Of a stretch of 64,000 nt of DNA, positions 1 through 9,427 are shown in pieces. This stretch comes from Oscillospiraceae bacterium (GTDB taxonomy: Bacteria > Bacillota > Clostridia > Oscillospirales > Oscillospiraceae), in NCBI GenBank assembly GCA_015068025.1, contig SVLH01000005.1, forward strand, positions 19,376 through 83,375, given 5' to 3'. The notes beneath the pieces are model-generated. The model worked only from the letters and a program-made list of their open reading frames with translations. It was not told where the DNA came from and did not search any database. The first letter of the stretch is position 1, and the number at the start of each line of letters is the position of its first letter. The position numbers and the translations under genes were made by a program.

Positions 1-1
1 G

Positions 2-3000
2 GAAAATCTGGTGCGCATCAATGACAAGATCTCCGAACTGGAACTGCAGGTTGAGCCTCTGCGGAATCAGGCGGAAACCGCGAAGAAATTTCTGATCCTG
101 CGTGATGAACTGCGTCTGCTGGAGATCTCCGTATGGCTGGAAAATCTGGATAATCTCAAAACCAATGTCCGCAAGCTGGAAATGGATTTCCACGCCGCCG
201 AGGCCCAGCGGGATGAAGCCCGCGCGGCGTTGGACGCGCTGTATACCGAGGGCGAGCAGTACGGTGAGCGGATGCGGGAAAAGGACATGGAAGCCGAGCG
301 GATCCGCACCCAAACTGCTGAACTGGATGCCCGGGCGGCGGAGCAGGAGTCTGCCATCGCCGTTCTGGAGACCAACATCTCTCACAATCGGGAAAACATT
401 GACCGCGCCGGCGCAGAACTTGCGGAAACGGACAGCCGCGCCGGCGGTCTGGAAGCGCAGGCTGCAGAGCAGGAGGCACAGATCTCCGGCATCGACAGCC
501 GCCTTGCCGAGCTGAATCGCGAACTGGACGCCCTGCTGGCGGAGGCACGCACAGCGGCAGAGCAGGCCGGCGGCGCCCAGAGTCAGGCGGAGAGCCTGCG
601 GGCGCAGGAGGCCATTGCCGTGGCTGCGGCGGCGGATGCCAGAACCACGGCGGCGTCCATTGCCGCGGAGAACGGGCAGATCGAGGCACGCAGAGAGGCT
701 GTGAAGGCGGAGATGGCCGCTGCCGAAGCACAGCTGGAAGAATCTGAAAAGGAAGCCCGCCGCAATCGCCGTGGGCTGGAGGATGCCCAGGATGAGGCAA
801 CAGCCGTGGGCAACATCATTGCCGGCCACACGTTGCGTATGGACGAGCGGCAGAAGAAAGCTGCCGCCGCATCGGAGGAACGAGTCAAGCTGACCATGGA
901 TGTGGGCGCGCTGGATAACCGGATCCGCCTGCTCACCGACATGGAAAAGGAATATGAGGGTTTCAACAAGGCTGTCAAGATCGTCATGCAGGCAAAGGGA
1001 AGCCTGCGCGGCATCCACGGCCCTGTGGCAAACCTGATGAAAACGGATTCCAAGTATTCTCTCGCCATCGAGATCGCATTGGGTGCCGGATTGCAGAACA
1101 TCGTGGTGGACAGGGAGGAGGACGCCAAGAGCGCCATCAACTTCCTGAAGCAGAAGGACGGCGGACGAGCCACCTTCCTGCCTCTTACTGCCATTCGCGG
1201 CGACGAACTGCGGCAGAATGGCGTGGAAAATGAGTTTGGCTTCGTGGGCATCGCCTCCCGTCTGGTGACGTTTGACGGAAAATATCAGAATATTTTTGAT
1301 TCTCTGCTGGGGCGTACGGTCATCGTGGAGGATATGGACTGCGGCATCGCCATGGCCAGAAAGTACCAGAATGCCTTCCGCATCGTCACGCTGGACGGAC
1401 AGGTCATCAACCGCGGCGGCTCCATGACCGGCGGCTCTGTCAGCCGCTCTGCCGGCGTGCTGAGCCGCGCCGCGGAACTGGAAAAACTCAATGACCGCGC
1501 CGCCTCTATGCACGAAAAACTGGAAGCCGCCAAAGCGGCGGAGGAGTCCGCTGCCCGTGAACTGGCCGCCGCTCGGTACGAACTGGAAACGGCCGAGAGC
1601 CAGCGCCGTACCGCCGAGGACGAGGTCCTGCGGCTGGAAGGCATTAAACATCACTTTGACATCCTGCTCGCTGCCATCCGGGAGAATCTGGAAAATCTGG
1701 AGGGTGAGCTGACGAGCCTTTCCGGCAGGCTGGAGGATAACGCCGTCCGAGCCGCCGCCGCGCGCAAGTGCGTGGAGGAGCAGGAGGCCGCCGCGGCCGA
1801 TTTCCGTGCCAGAGCGGAAGCCGCCCTGTCCGGCCAGAGCGAACTGCTGGAGAAGTCCGGCGCCCTGACGGAGGAGATCACCGTCAGAAAGACCGACCTT
1901 GCTTCCTGTGCCGCGGAGCGTGAGGCGGCTGTCCGCCGTGCGGCGGATCTGCGGCAGCTGGCTGCCGAGCTGACCGGCGATCGGGCGCAGAAAGAAGCCG
2001 TTCTGCAGGGCTACCGCCGCAGCATTGAGGCTGCGGGTGCGGAGATCGAACAGCGCAGAGAAACGCTTGCCGCACTGGCGGCGCAGGCGCAGACCTTCCG
2101 CGACCGTCTGACCGCCCTGAACGAGGAGAAGATCGCGCTGGAAGCCGAGCGTACCGCCAAGAACCGTGCTGGTCAGGAGATGAACGAGACCCTGCTGAAT
2201 CTGGAGCGCGCAGTCAGTCGTCTGGAACAGAAGATGGTCACCTCCGCCATGGAGGAGAAGCAGATTCTCGACCGCCTGTGGGAGCAGTACGAATTGAGCC
2301 ACAGCGACGCCCAGATGCAGCGCATCGAGCTGGAGAGCGTTCCCAAGGCCAGCCGCCGCATCGGCGAACTCAAGCGCGACATCAACGCGCTGGGCACCAT
2401 CAATCTGGGCGCCATCGAGGAGTTTGAGCGTGTGAACGGCCGCTACACCTACCTCTCCGAGCAGCGCAACGACGTGGAAAAGGCCAAGGAGGAACTGTCC
2501 GGCATCATCGAGGAGATCACCGCCGAGATGACCCGCATCTTCTCCGAGCAGTTCAAACTGCTGAAGGAGAGTTTCCAGACCACCTTTGTGGAGCTGTTCG
2601 GCGGCGGCACCGCCACACTGGAACTGGAGGACGAGAACAACATTCTGGACTGCGGCATCGAGATCAAGGCCCAGCCCCCCGGCAAGAGCCTGAAGACCAT
2701 CTCTCTGCTTTCCGGCGGCGAAAAGGCCTTCGTGGCCATTGCGTTGTACTTTGCCATCCTGAAAGTCCATCCCACGCCCTTCTGCGTCATGGACGAGATC
2801 GAGGCTGCGCTGGACGACGCCAACGTCACCCGTACCGCCCGCTATATGCGGACGCTGGCAGGCAGAACGCAGTTCATCGTCATCACCCACCGCCGCGGCA
2901 CCATGGAGGAGGCTGACGTGCTCTACGGCGTCACCATGCAGGAGCAGGGCGTTTCCAAGATTCTGACCATCAACCTCAACGATATGGCGAAGGAACTGAA

Positions 3001-3010
3001 GATCAATTAA
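2..3010 (+). CDS. smc: Chromosome segregation protein SMC, 5'-truncated by the window start (hinge, coiled coil and C-terminal ABC head present)
   Basis: Reading frame is open from base 2 (ENLVRINDKISELELQVEPL...). Long coiled coil, SMC hinge (YEGFNKAVKIVMQAKGSLRGIHGPVANLMK), and C-terminal LLSGGEKAFVAIALYFAILKVHPTPFCVMDEIEAALDDANV signature and D-loop. Confidence 0.97.
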   Translation, partial: ENLVRINDKISELELQVEPLRNQAETAKKFLILRDELRLLEISVWLENLDNLKTNVRKLEMDFHAAEAQRDEARAALDALYTEGEQYGERMREKDMEAERIRTQTAELDARAAEQESAIAVLETNISHNRENIDRAGAELAETDSRAGGLEAQAAEQEAQISGIDSRLAELNRELDALLAEARTAAEQAGGAQSQAESLRAQEAIAVAAAADARTTAASIAAENGQIEARREAVKAEMAAAEAQLEESEKEARRNRRGLEDAQDEATAVGNIIAGHTLRMDERQKKAAAASEERVKLTMDVGALDNRIRLLTDMEKEYEGFNKAVKIVMQAKGSLRGIHGPVANLMKTDSKYSLAIEIALGAGLQNIVVDREEDAKSAINFLKQKDGGRATFLPLTAIRGDELRQNGVENEFGFVGIASRLVTFDGKYQNIFDSLLGRTVIVEDMDCGIAMARKYQNAFRIVTLDGQVINRGGSMTGGSVSRSAGVLSRAAELEKLNDRAASMHEKLEAAKAAEESAARELAAARYELETAESQRRTAEDEVLRLEGIKHHFDILLAAIRENLENLEGELTSLSGRLEDNAVRAAAARKCVEEQEAAAADFRARAEAALSGQSELLEKSGALTEEITVRKTDLASCAAEREAAVRRAADLRQLAAELTGDRAQKEAVLQGYRRSIEAAGAEIEQRRETLAALAAQAQTFRDRLTALNEEKIALEAERTAKNRAGQEMNETLLNLERAVSRLEQKMVTSAMEEKQILDRLWEQYELSHSDAQMQRIELESVPKASRRIGELKRDINALGTINLGAIEEFERVNGRYTYLSEQRNDVEKAKEELSGIIEEITAEMTRIFSEQFKLLKESFQTTFVELFGGGTATLELEDENNILDCGIEIKAQPPGKSLKTISLLSGGEKAFVAIALYFAILKVHPTPFCVMDEIEAALDDANVTRTARYMRTLAGRTQFIVITHRRGTMEEADVLYGVTMQEQGVSKILTINLNDMAKELKIN

Positions 3011-3066
3011 GGCATGGTGACGCCCCAACAGGGCTCCCACGCAAAAACTTAAAAAGGACGAAGCAT

Positions 3067-3939
3067 ATGGGCTTTTTTGATAAACTGAAAAAAATCACCA
3101 CCAACCTCTTTTCCGGCTTCACCGAGGCGGACGAAGCCTTCTTCGAGGAATTGGAGGAGACCCTGATTCTGGCAGATCTGGGCATGGAAACGGCGCTGGA
3201 CGCCGTGGAAAAGCTGCGCACTCGCGTCCGCAAGGAGAAACTGCGGGATCAGGAGGAGGTCAAAGCTGCCCTCCGCGACATCCTTGTGGAGATGATCGAG
3301 GTGGGCGATACCGCGCTGAACACCTCCACCACGCCTTCCGTGGTGCTGTTCATCGGTGTGAACGGCGTGGGCAAGACCACCTCCATCGGCAAGATCGGCC
3401 ACGCCATGAAGAACGAGGGCAAGCGGGTGCTGTTCTGCGCTGCCGATACGTTCCGCGCTGCCGCCGCCGACCAGTTGGAGATCTGGTCCCAGCGGGCGGG
3501 GTGTGAGATCGTCCGTCAGAAGGAGGGGGCAGACCCCGGTGCTGTGCTGTTTGACGCATTGCAGGCCGCCAAAGCCCGTGGCGTGGACGTCGTTCTCTGT
3601 GATACCGCCGGCCGCCTGCACAACAAGGCAAACCTGATGGCGGAGCTGGCAAAGCTCAGCAAGATCATCGACCGGGAGTGCCCCGGCTGCGCCAGAGAGA
3701 CCCTTTTGGTGCTGGACGCCACCACCGGACAAAACGGCCTCATTCAGGCTCGTACCTTCAAGGAGACCGCCGGTCTTACCGGCATTGTGCTGACCAAGCT
3801 GGATGGCACGGCCAAGGGCGGCATCGTGGTGGCCATCGCCCGGGAACTGGGCGTGCCCGTGAAGTTTGCCGGCGTGGGCGAGGGCATCGACGACCTGAAA
3901 CCCTTCGACGCCAGAGCCTATGTGGAGGCCATCATTTAA
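3067..3939 (+). CDS. ftsY: Signal recognition particle receptor FtsY (SRP GTPase)
   Basis: [16 protein letters not shown]-loop, [37 protein letters not shown]; immediately downstream of smc. Confidence 0.97.
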   Translation: MGFFDKLKKITTNLFSGFTEADEAFFEELEETLILADLGMETALDAVEKLRTRVRKEKLRDQEEVKAALRDILVEMIEVGDTALNTSTTPSVVLFIGVNGVGKTTSIGKIGHAMKNEGKRVLFCAADTFRAAAADQLEIWSQRAGCEIVRQKEGADPGAVLFDALQAAKARGVDVVLCDTAGRLHNKANLMAELAKLSKIIDRECPGCARETLLVLDATTGQNGLIQARTFKETAGLTGIVLTKLDGTAKGGIVVAIARELGVPVKFAGVGEGIDDLKPFDARAYVEAII

Positions 3940-3981
3940 GGTGCGTTTTAGGTATCTGCGGTATTAAAAAGAAGGAGTGCT

Positions 3982-4239
3982 ATGCTGACCGTGTTCAACC
4001 GAAAGGAACTGCTGCCTGTATTCTCTCATCAGCGCCTTTATGCCGTGCAGGCGGCGCTGGATGATGCCGGGATCCCCTATCACACAACGGCTGCAACGCC
4101 TCTGGGACGGCTGGGCGGACGGGGGAGAGAAAATGTCTTCCAGAATGCCGATGCTGCCCATGACTATAAGATCTATGTCAGAAAAGATGACTATGACCGT
4201 GCCGTGCAGGCGATCCAGCCTGTGCTGCGGAATGAATGA
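3982..4239 (+). CDS. Small hypothetical protein (DUF2007-like)
   Basis: 85-aa ORF with upstream AAGGAG-like RBS, located between ftsY and rph. The sequence resembles short DUF2007-type proteins (RKDDYDRAVQAIQPVL). Family assignment tentative. Confidence 0.6.
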   Translation: MLTVFNRKELLPVFSHQRLYAVQAALDDAGIPYHTTAATPLGRLGGRGRENVFQNADAAHDYKIYVRKDDYDRAVQAIQPVLRNE

Positions 4240-4252
4240 AAAGAGGAAATCT

Positions 4253-4975
4253 ATGACCAGACAGGACGGACGGGCGTTCAACGAACTGCGCCCCATTCAG
4301 ATCACCACCGACTTTGTGAAATTTGCGGAGGGCAGCTGCCTCATTCAGTGCGGCGATACCATGGTGTTGTGCTGTGCCAGCATTGAAAACCGCACGCCGC
4401 CCCATGTTCCCGAGGGAGAGGGCTGGGTCACCGCCGAATACTCCATGCTGCCCCGGGCCAACCGGGAGCGCAGCAAGCGGGATGTTTCCAAACTGAAACT
4501 CTCTCCCCGCAGCGCCGAGATCCAGCGGCTGGTTGGCCGCAGCCTGCGTGCTGCCGTGGATATGAGCAAGCTGGGTGAGCATACCATTACCGTGGACTGC
4601 GACGTCATTCAGGGCGATGGCGGCACCCGCACCGCATCCGTGACCGGTGGCTTCATCGCGCTGGCGCTGGCCTGCCGCAAGCTGGTGAAGGAAGGCTATC
4701 TTGCCGAGAGCCCCATCCGCCATTACGTCACCGGCATTTCTGCCGGTATCGTGGACGATGTGGCGCTGCTGGATCTGCAATACAGCGAGGACAGCCGCGC
4801 CCAGGTGGATCTGAACTGCATCATGAACGAAGCAGGCGAGATCATTGAATTGCAGGGCACCGGCGAGGGTCGCGCCTTTACCCTGGAGGAGCAGCAGGAA
4901 CTGGTGCGTCTGTGTGCCAAGGGCAACCGGGAGCTGCTGGCGATCCAGAAGGAAGTGCTGGGAGGAGCATTCTGA
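4253..4975 (+). CDS. rph: Ribonuclease PH
   Basis: MTRQDGRAFNELRPIQITTDFVKFAEGSCLIQCGDTMVLCCASIE...; RNase PH motifs. Start set at 4253 (AGAGGAAATCT ATG); the ORF call at 4040 is an upstream extension. Confidence 0.95.
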   Translation: MTRQDGRAFNELRPIQITTDFVKFAEGSCLIQCGDTMVLCCASIENRTPPHVPEGEGWVTAEYSMLPRANRERSKRDVSKLKLSPRSAEIQRLVGRSLRAAVDMSKLGEHTITVDCDVIQGDGGTRTASVTGGFIALALACRKLVKEGYLAESPIRHYVTGISAGIVDDVALLDLQYSEDSRAQVDLNCIMNEAGEIIELQGTGEGRAFTLEEQQELVRLCAKGNRELLAIQKEVLGGAF

Positions 4976-5583
4976 TGAAATTTGTTCTTGCCACCAACAA
5001 CCCCAAGAAACTGACAGAGATGGCCGCTATTTTGGGTGGTCTGAACGTGGAAGTGGTCAGCCCGAAAGATCTGGGCATCCACATTGAGGTGGAGGAGACC
5101 GGCACCACCTTTGCCGAAAACGCCATGCTGAAAGCGAAAGCGATCTGCGAGGCGGCAAACCTGCCTGCCATCGCGGATGACTCCGGCCTCTGCGTGGATG
5201 CGCTGAACGGCGGGCCCGGCGTCTATTCCGCCCGATACGGCGGAGAGGGACTGGATGATAAAGGCCGCTATCTGCTGCTGCTCAACAGCATGCGTGGCCA
5301 GACCACACGCGCGGCCCACTTTGCCTGTGCCATCGCCTGCGCGTTTCCCGATGGAAAGACGCTGACCGCCGAGGGGCGCTGTGACGGCACCATTGCCTTT
5401 GCCCCCATGGGGGAGGGCGGCTTCGGCTACGATCCTGTGTTCTTCCTGCCGGAGTACCGAAAGACCTTCGGTCAGCTGACGGCGGAGGAAAAAGAGACCG
5501 TTTCCCACAGAGGACGCGCTCTGCGGGAGTTTGTGCAAAAACTGGAAACTTTTTTGAAACAGGAACCGTCTAATACGATATAA
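4975..5583 (+). CDS. rdgB: XTP/dITP diphosphatase (RdgB/HAM1 family)
   Basis: MKFVLATNNPKKLTEMAAIL..., ADDSGLCVDALNGGPGVYSARY; start codon overlaps the rph stop (TGATG). Confidence 0.95.
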   Translation: MKFVLATNNPKKLTEMAAILGGLNVEVVSPKDLGIHIEVEETGTTFAENAMLKAKAICEAANLPAIADDSGLCVDALNGGPGVYSARYGGEGLDDKGRYLLLLNSMRGQTTRAAHFACAIACAFPDGKTLTAEGRCDGTIAFAPMGEGGFGYDPVFFLPEYRKTFGQLTAEEKETVSHRGRALREFVQKLETFLKQEPSNTI

Positions 5584-5601
5584 CGACAACAGGAGAAGCA
5601 T

Positions 5602-5931
5602 ATGGAATTAACCAGCAAACAGAGAGCCCAGCTCCGCGGCCTTGCCAACAGCATCGACACCATTTTGCAGGTCGGCAAGGATGGCATCGGCGAGAACCTC
5701 ATCAAGCAGGCGGACGAAGCCCTGGAGGCTCGCGAACTCATTAAGGGTCGGGTTTTGGATAATAATATCGAATACGATGCACGTCTGGCTGCGGAGGAAC
5801 TGGCGAAAGCCACCCGCAGCGAGGTGGTGCAGGTCATCGGCAGCAAGTTTGTGCTGTACCGCGAGACCCATTCCAAGCCGAAGGAAAAGCGGATCCAGCT
5901 TGTCAAAAGCTTGAAGAAACGCGGAAACTGA
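5602..5931 (+). CDS. yhbY: YhbY/CRS1 family RNA-binding protein
   Basis: MELTSKQRAQLRGLANSIDTILQVGKDGIGENLIKQADEALEARELIKGRVL; AGGAG RBS. Confidence 0.93.
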   Translation: MELTSKQRAQLRGLANSIDTILQVGKDGIGENLIKQADEALEARELIKGRVLDNNIEYDARLAAEELAKATRSEVVQVIGSKFVLYRETHSKPKEKRIQLVKSLKKRGN

Positions 5932-5990
5932 CGGCAGAAGAACCTCAAAGTAAACGCACAGAGCGTGATTCCGAAAGAGGAAGTGCTTCC

Positions 5991-7181
5991 ATGAGAATCG
6001 GCATTTACGGGGGGACCTTCAATCCGCCGCATCTGGGCCATATCACAGCGGCCAGAGCGGTGTTTGAACTGCTGAAGCTGGACCGTCTGCTTCTGATCCC
6101 GGCAGGTCTGCCGCCCCACAAGCTCATGCCGCCCGGCTCGCCCACGGCGCTCCAGCGGCTGGAAATGACCCGCCTTGCGGGAGAACAACTGGATATTGGC
6201 GATAAAGTAGAAGTGCTTGACATCGAGCTTCTCCGTAAGGGGAAAAGCTATACTTCCGATACGCTGGCCGAATTGAAACGGCAATTTCCCGAGGATGAAC
6301 TCTGGCTATTGATGGGCACAGATATGTTCCTCACGCTGCAGGCCTGGCATGCGCCGGAGGAGGTGCTTCGCCTCGCTGGTATCGCGGCGTTTGGCCGCAC
6401 CGAGGCGGATACGGAAGAACTGTTTGCCGTGCAGCGGGAATTCCTGAACAGGGAGTACCCCGGCAGCCGCATCTTCACCCTGACCATTCCTGGCGTGATC
6501 GATGTTTCCTCCACCCAGCTGCGTGAGCAACTGAAAAACGGGGAGGGAGCCAGACTGCTGGCACCGGCGGTGTACGGATACATCCTCCGCAACAGACTGT
6601 ACGGAACGGACGCTGATTTGCGCCATCTTTCCATAGAGCAGCTGCGCTGCGTGGCCATGAGCTTTTTGAAGCATAAGCGGATCCCCCACGTGCTGGGAAC
6701 GGAGCAGGAGGCGGTCAGGCTGGCGGAGCGCTATGGTGCGGACGTGGAAAAGGCGCGCATCGCCGCCCTGCTGCACGACTGTACAAAGAAGCTGAACATG
6801 GAAGAACAGCTGATCCTGTGCCGCAAATACGGCATTGAACTGGATGCGCTGGAACAAAAGGCGCTGAAACTGCTGCACGCAAAAACCGGCGCGGCGGTTG
6901 CGCGGGAGCTGTTCGGCGTTGACAATGAGATTTACAGCGCCATTTACTGGCATACCACAGGGCGTGCCGAAATGACCATGCTGGAAAAAATCATCTACCT
7001 TGCGGATTATATTGAGCCGACCAGAAACTTCCCCGGTGTGGATGCGCTGCGAAAGGCGTGCTACGAAGATCTGGACAAGGGGTTGCTGATGGGCTTGGAG
7101 ATGTCCGTTGAGGAAATGACCGCTATGGGAAATCCTGTACATCATGCCACCATCGAGGCACGGGACGCACTGAAAGGATAA
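5991..7181 (+). CDS. nadD-yqeK: Fused nicotinate-nucleotide adenylyltransferase (NadD) and YqeK-type HD hydrolase
   Basis: N-terminal MRIGIYGGTFNPPHLGHI and ISSTQLR-type motif (VSSTQLREQL); C-terminal HD domain IPHVLGTEQEAVRLAERYG...AALLHDCTKKLN. Continuous 396-codon ORF. Confidence 0.95.
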   Translation: MRIGIYGGTFNPPHLGHITAARAVFELLKLDRLLLIPAGLPPHKLMPPGSPTALQRLEMTRLAGEQLDIGDKVEVLDIELLRKGKSYTSDTLAELKRQFPEDELWLLMGTDMFLTLQAWHAPEEVLRLAGIAAFGRTEADTEELFAVQREFLNREYPGSRIFTLTIPGVIDVSSTQLREQLKNGEGARLLAPAVYGYILRNRLYGTDADLRHLSIEQLRCVAMSFLKHKRIPHVLGTEQEAVRLAERYGADVEKARIAALLHDCTKKLNMEEQLILCRKYGIELDALEQKALKLLHAKTGAAVARELFGVDNEIYSAIYWHTTGRAEMTMLEKIIYLADYIEPTRNFPGVDALRKACYEDLDKGLLMGLEMSVEEMTAMGNPVHHATIEARDALKG

Positions 7182-7183
7182 GG

Positions 7184-8581
7184 TTGAGAACGATGCAGAG
7201 AGAGAATAAAAAACGCACCACGGAACGCCGTCCGGTGGTTAAAACGGGAAAAAAGAAGAAGTCCAATCCCCTGAATCGTCAGGAGAAGGAACTGGTTGCT
7301 GCCGCAATTGTTCTGTCGGTGGTGCTGGTGGTCATGATCGGGTATAAGAGCCTGTTTGTCAGACCGGATATCGGAAAGGACGACACACCCCAGCGTCCTA
7401 CCACCGGACAGGAGGGAAGCGCAGGCGGCCCGGAGAGCAGCGAAAGCCTGATCCCCCGTGTGGACGGTGAGCGCAAGAGCAAGGACTATTACACCGTCCT
7501 CGTTCTTGGCAGAGATACCGGCGGCGGCGGAAACACCGACACCATCCTGCTGGCCAGCTATGATGTGACCAACCAGAAGGTCGCCGTGATGTCCATTCCC
7601 CGGGATATCATGGTGAATGTGAGCTGGGACGTGAAGAAGATCAATTCCGTTTACAATGCGTACGGCGGCGGGGACAACGGCATCAACGCCGTTCGCCGTG
7701 AGGTCTCCCAGCTGGTGGGCTTTGAGCCTGATTTCCAGGTCGTGGTGGAGTGGAACGCTGTGCAGCGGATCGTAGATGCTCTGGGCGGCGTATATTTTGA
7801 TGTGCCGTACAACATGGATTACCACGATCCTCTGCAGGATCTGGTCATCGAGCAGACCAAGGGCTACCGTCTGCTCACCGGAACAGATGCCATGCAGGTC
7901 ATTCGCTGGAGAATGAACGACAAGGACAGCCCTTACGGCTACACCAAGATCGGTGACAGCGGCCGCATGAAGCTGCAGCAGGATTTCCTCAAAGCACTGA
8001 TCGAACAGGCCATGCAGCCTGCCAATGTTTTGAAGATCGGCGAGATCGTGCAGGTATTCAAGGAAAGCGTGCAGACTGATCTTGAGCTGCCGGAGATCCT
8101 CTGGTTTGGCAAGGCCGCAGTCTCCGGCGGGCTGAAAATGCGGAATGTGGAATTTATCACCATGCCCTACACCGCCGCGGAGGTCTGGAGCCGGAGTTAC
8201 AACCAGAAGCTGGACTATCTGCTGCCTCGGGCCTATGACCTGCTGACGGTGGTCAACGATACGATCAGCCCCTTTGTGGATCCCTTTGGCCTGGATGATC
8301 TGGATATCATGTATGTCAACTACGATGGCAGCGTCAGCTCCACCTCCGGCCATGTGGAGGACGCCCAGGCGGCGCTGCCGCCGGAGATCCCCGTGATCGA
8401 ACCCGATCCGGAGATCGGCGGAGAGCAGACGGGCGGGGAGACCACAGATCCCACCCTGCCCGATATCGGTGAGGAGCCGGGAACGACCGAAGAACCGCTT
8501 CCCGAAACGCAGGAGCCGGATGCGCCGGAGGCCGACACGCCCATCTACCCTGAAAGCGCAGAAATGCCCGATCTGGGATAA
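7184..8581 (+). CDS. LytR-CpsA-Psr (LCP) family cell-wall glycopolymer transferase
   Basis: N-terminal TM segment then TVLVLGRDTGGGGNTDTILLASYDVTNQKVAVMSIPRDIMV, LTGTDAMQVIRWRMND. Acidic/Pro-rich C-terminal tail. An alternative ATG is at 7193. Confidence 0.93.
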   Translation: MRTMQRENKKRTTERRPVVKTGKKKKSNPLNRQEKELVAAAIVLSVVLVVMIGYKSLFVRPDIGKDDTPQRPTTGQEGSAGGPESSESLIPRVDGERKSKDYYTVLVLGRDTGGGGNTDTILLASYDVTNQKVAVMSIPRDIMVNVSWDVKKINSVYNAYGGGDNGINAVRREVSQLVGFEPDFQVVVEWNAVQRIVDALGGVYFDVPYNMDYHDPLQDLVIEQTKGYRLLTGTDAMQVIRWRMNDKDSPYGYTKIGDSGRMKLQQDFLKALIEQAMQPANVLKIGEIVQVFKESVQTDLELPEILWFGKAAVSGGLKMRNVEFITMPYTAAEVWSRSYNQKLDYLLPRAYDLLTVVNDTISPFVDPFGLDDLDIMYVNYDGSVSSTSGHVEDAQAALPPEIPVIEPDPEIGGEQTGGETTDPTLPDIGEEPGTTEEPLPETQEPDAPEADTPIYPESAEMPDLG

Positions 8582-8596
8582 AGAAAGGAAATTGAT

Positions 8597-8959
8597 ATGA
8601 CACCGAAGGAACTTGCCATTATCGCAGCCAAGGCGCTGGATGAGAAGAAGGGAAAAGAGATCGCCGCCATCGAGATCACCGATCTGACCACGCTGGCAGA
8701 CTATTTCGTCATCGCTTCCGGTACCTCCAGCACCCAGATCAATGCTCTGTGTGGTGCTGTGGAGAAGGCTATGAAGGAGCAGGCGGGAGAGGATCCCCTC
8801 CGCCGGGAAGGATACCGTGACGGCACCTGGGTGCTTCTGGATTACGGCTGCGTCTGCATCCATGTGTTTTCCCAGGAGGCTCGTGCGTTCTATTCGCTGG
8901 AGCGCCTGTGGCATGACGGCAGACCCCTGGATCTCAGCGGCGTGCTGACGGAAGAATGA
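8597..8959 (+). CDS. rsfS: Ribosome silencing factor RsfS
   Basis: IAAKALDEKKGKEIAAIEITDLTTLADYFVIASGTSSTQINAL...WVLLDYGCVCIHVFSQEARAFYSLERLW. Confidence 0.96.
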   Translation: MTPKELAIIAAKALDEKKGKEIAAIEITDLTTLADYFVIASGTSSTQINALCGAVEKAMKEQAGEDPLRREGYRDGTWVLLDYGCVCIHVFSQEARAFYSLERLWHDGRPLDLSGVLTEE

Positions 8960-8965
8960 ATCAAA

Positions 8966-9005
8966 AAACGCCTGTGGAAGCCACCCTTCCGCGGGCGTTT
9001 TTTTG
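8966..9005 (+). terminator. Rho-independent terminator after rsfS
   Basis: AAAACGCCTGTGGAAGCCACCCTTCCGCGGGCGTTTTTTTGC hairpin plus T run. Confidence 0.75.
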
Positions 9006-9096
9006 CAAATGGACGACATTTCCCTGTGCCGGATGCCTGCTGCAAAGGCAAACGGCTTAAGACGGGAAAAAAGAATGGCGGAAAGGGGTAAAAACC

Positions 9097-9125
9097 TTGA
9101 CAAACCGGGGAATTTTCAATAAAAT
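9097..9125 (+). promoter_or_regulatory. Sigma-70-type promoter of the leuS T-box leader
   Basis: TTGACA (9097-9102), 17-bp spacer, TAAAAT (9120-9125). Confidence 0.8.
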
Positions 9126-9129
9126 ATCT

Positions 9130-9390
9130 CCTGTTAGCGACTTTGATGGGAAGAAAGCCTGAGCGTCCCGCCTACAGAGAGCCGGCGGCTGGTGTGAGCC
9201 GGTGGGGGAGCGGAGGTATACTGGTCCCGGAGTCTTTCGCCTGAAGGCTTGAGTAGGGTGGAACGGTAGGCACCGTTATTGGCCGGCCTCCTGCGAGGCG
9301 TTGAGGGCTGCTTGGGAAACCGGCAGTCGAATCAGGGTGGTAACACGTTTTTGACGTCCCTGACTGCTTTTGCAGTCAGGGATTTTTTGA
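9130..9390 (+). ncRNA. T-box leader riboswitch (leucine) upstream of leuS
   Basis: Stem I features (GAGAGCCGGCGGCTGGTGTGAGCCGG...ACTGGTCCCGGAGTC), T-box core AATCAGGGTGGTAACACG (9330-9347), terminator GTCCCTGACTGCTTTTGCAGTCAGGGATTTTTT, then leuS. Candidate specifier codon CTG (Leu). Confidence 0.93.
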
Positions 9391-9427
9391 TTGCAAAAAG
9401 ACTTTCATGAAATGAAGGAGAATCATA

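Noticed and set aside
7142-9103. 653-aa minus-strand ORF antisense to the LCP and rsfS genes
   Set aside because: Spans two confident sense genes and a terminator; composition typical of shadow ORFs.
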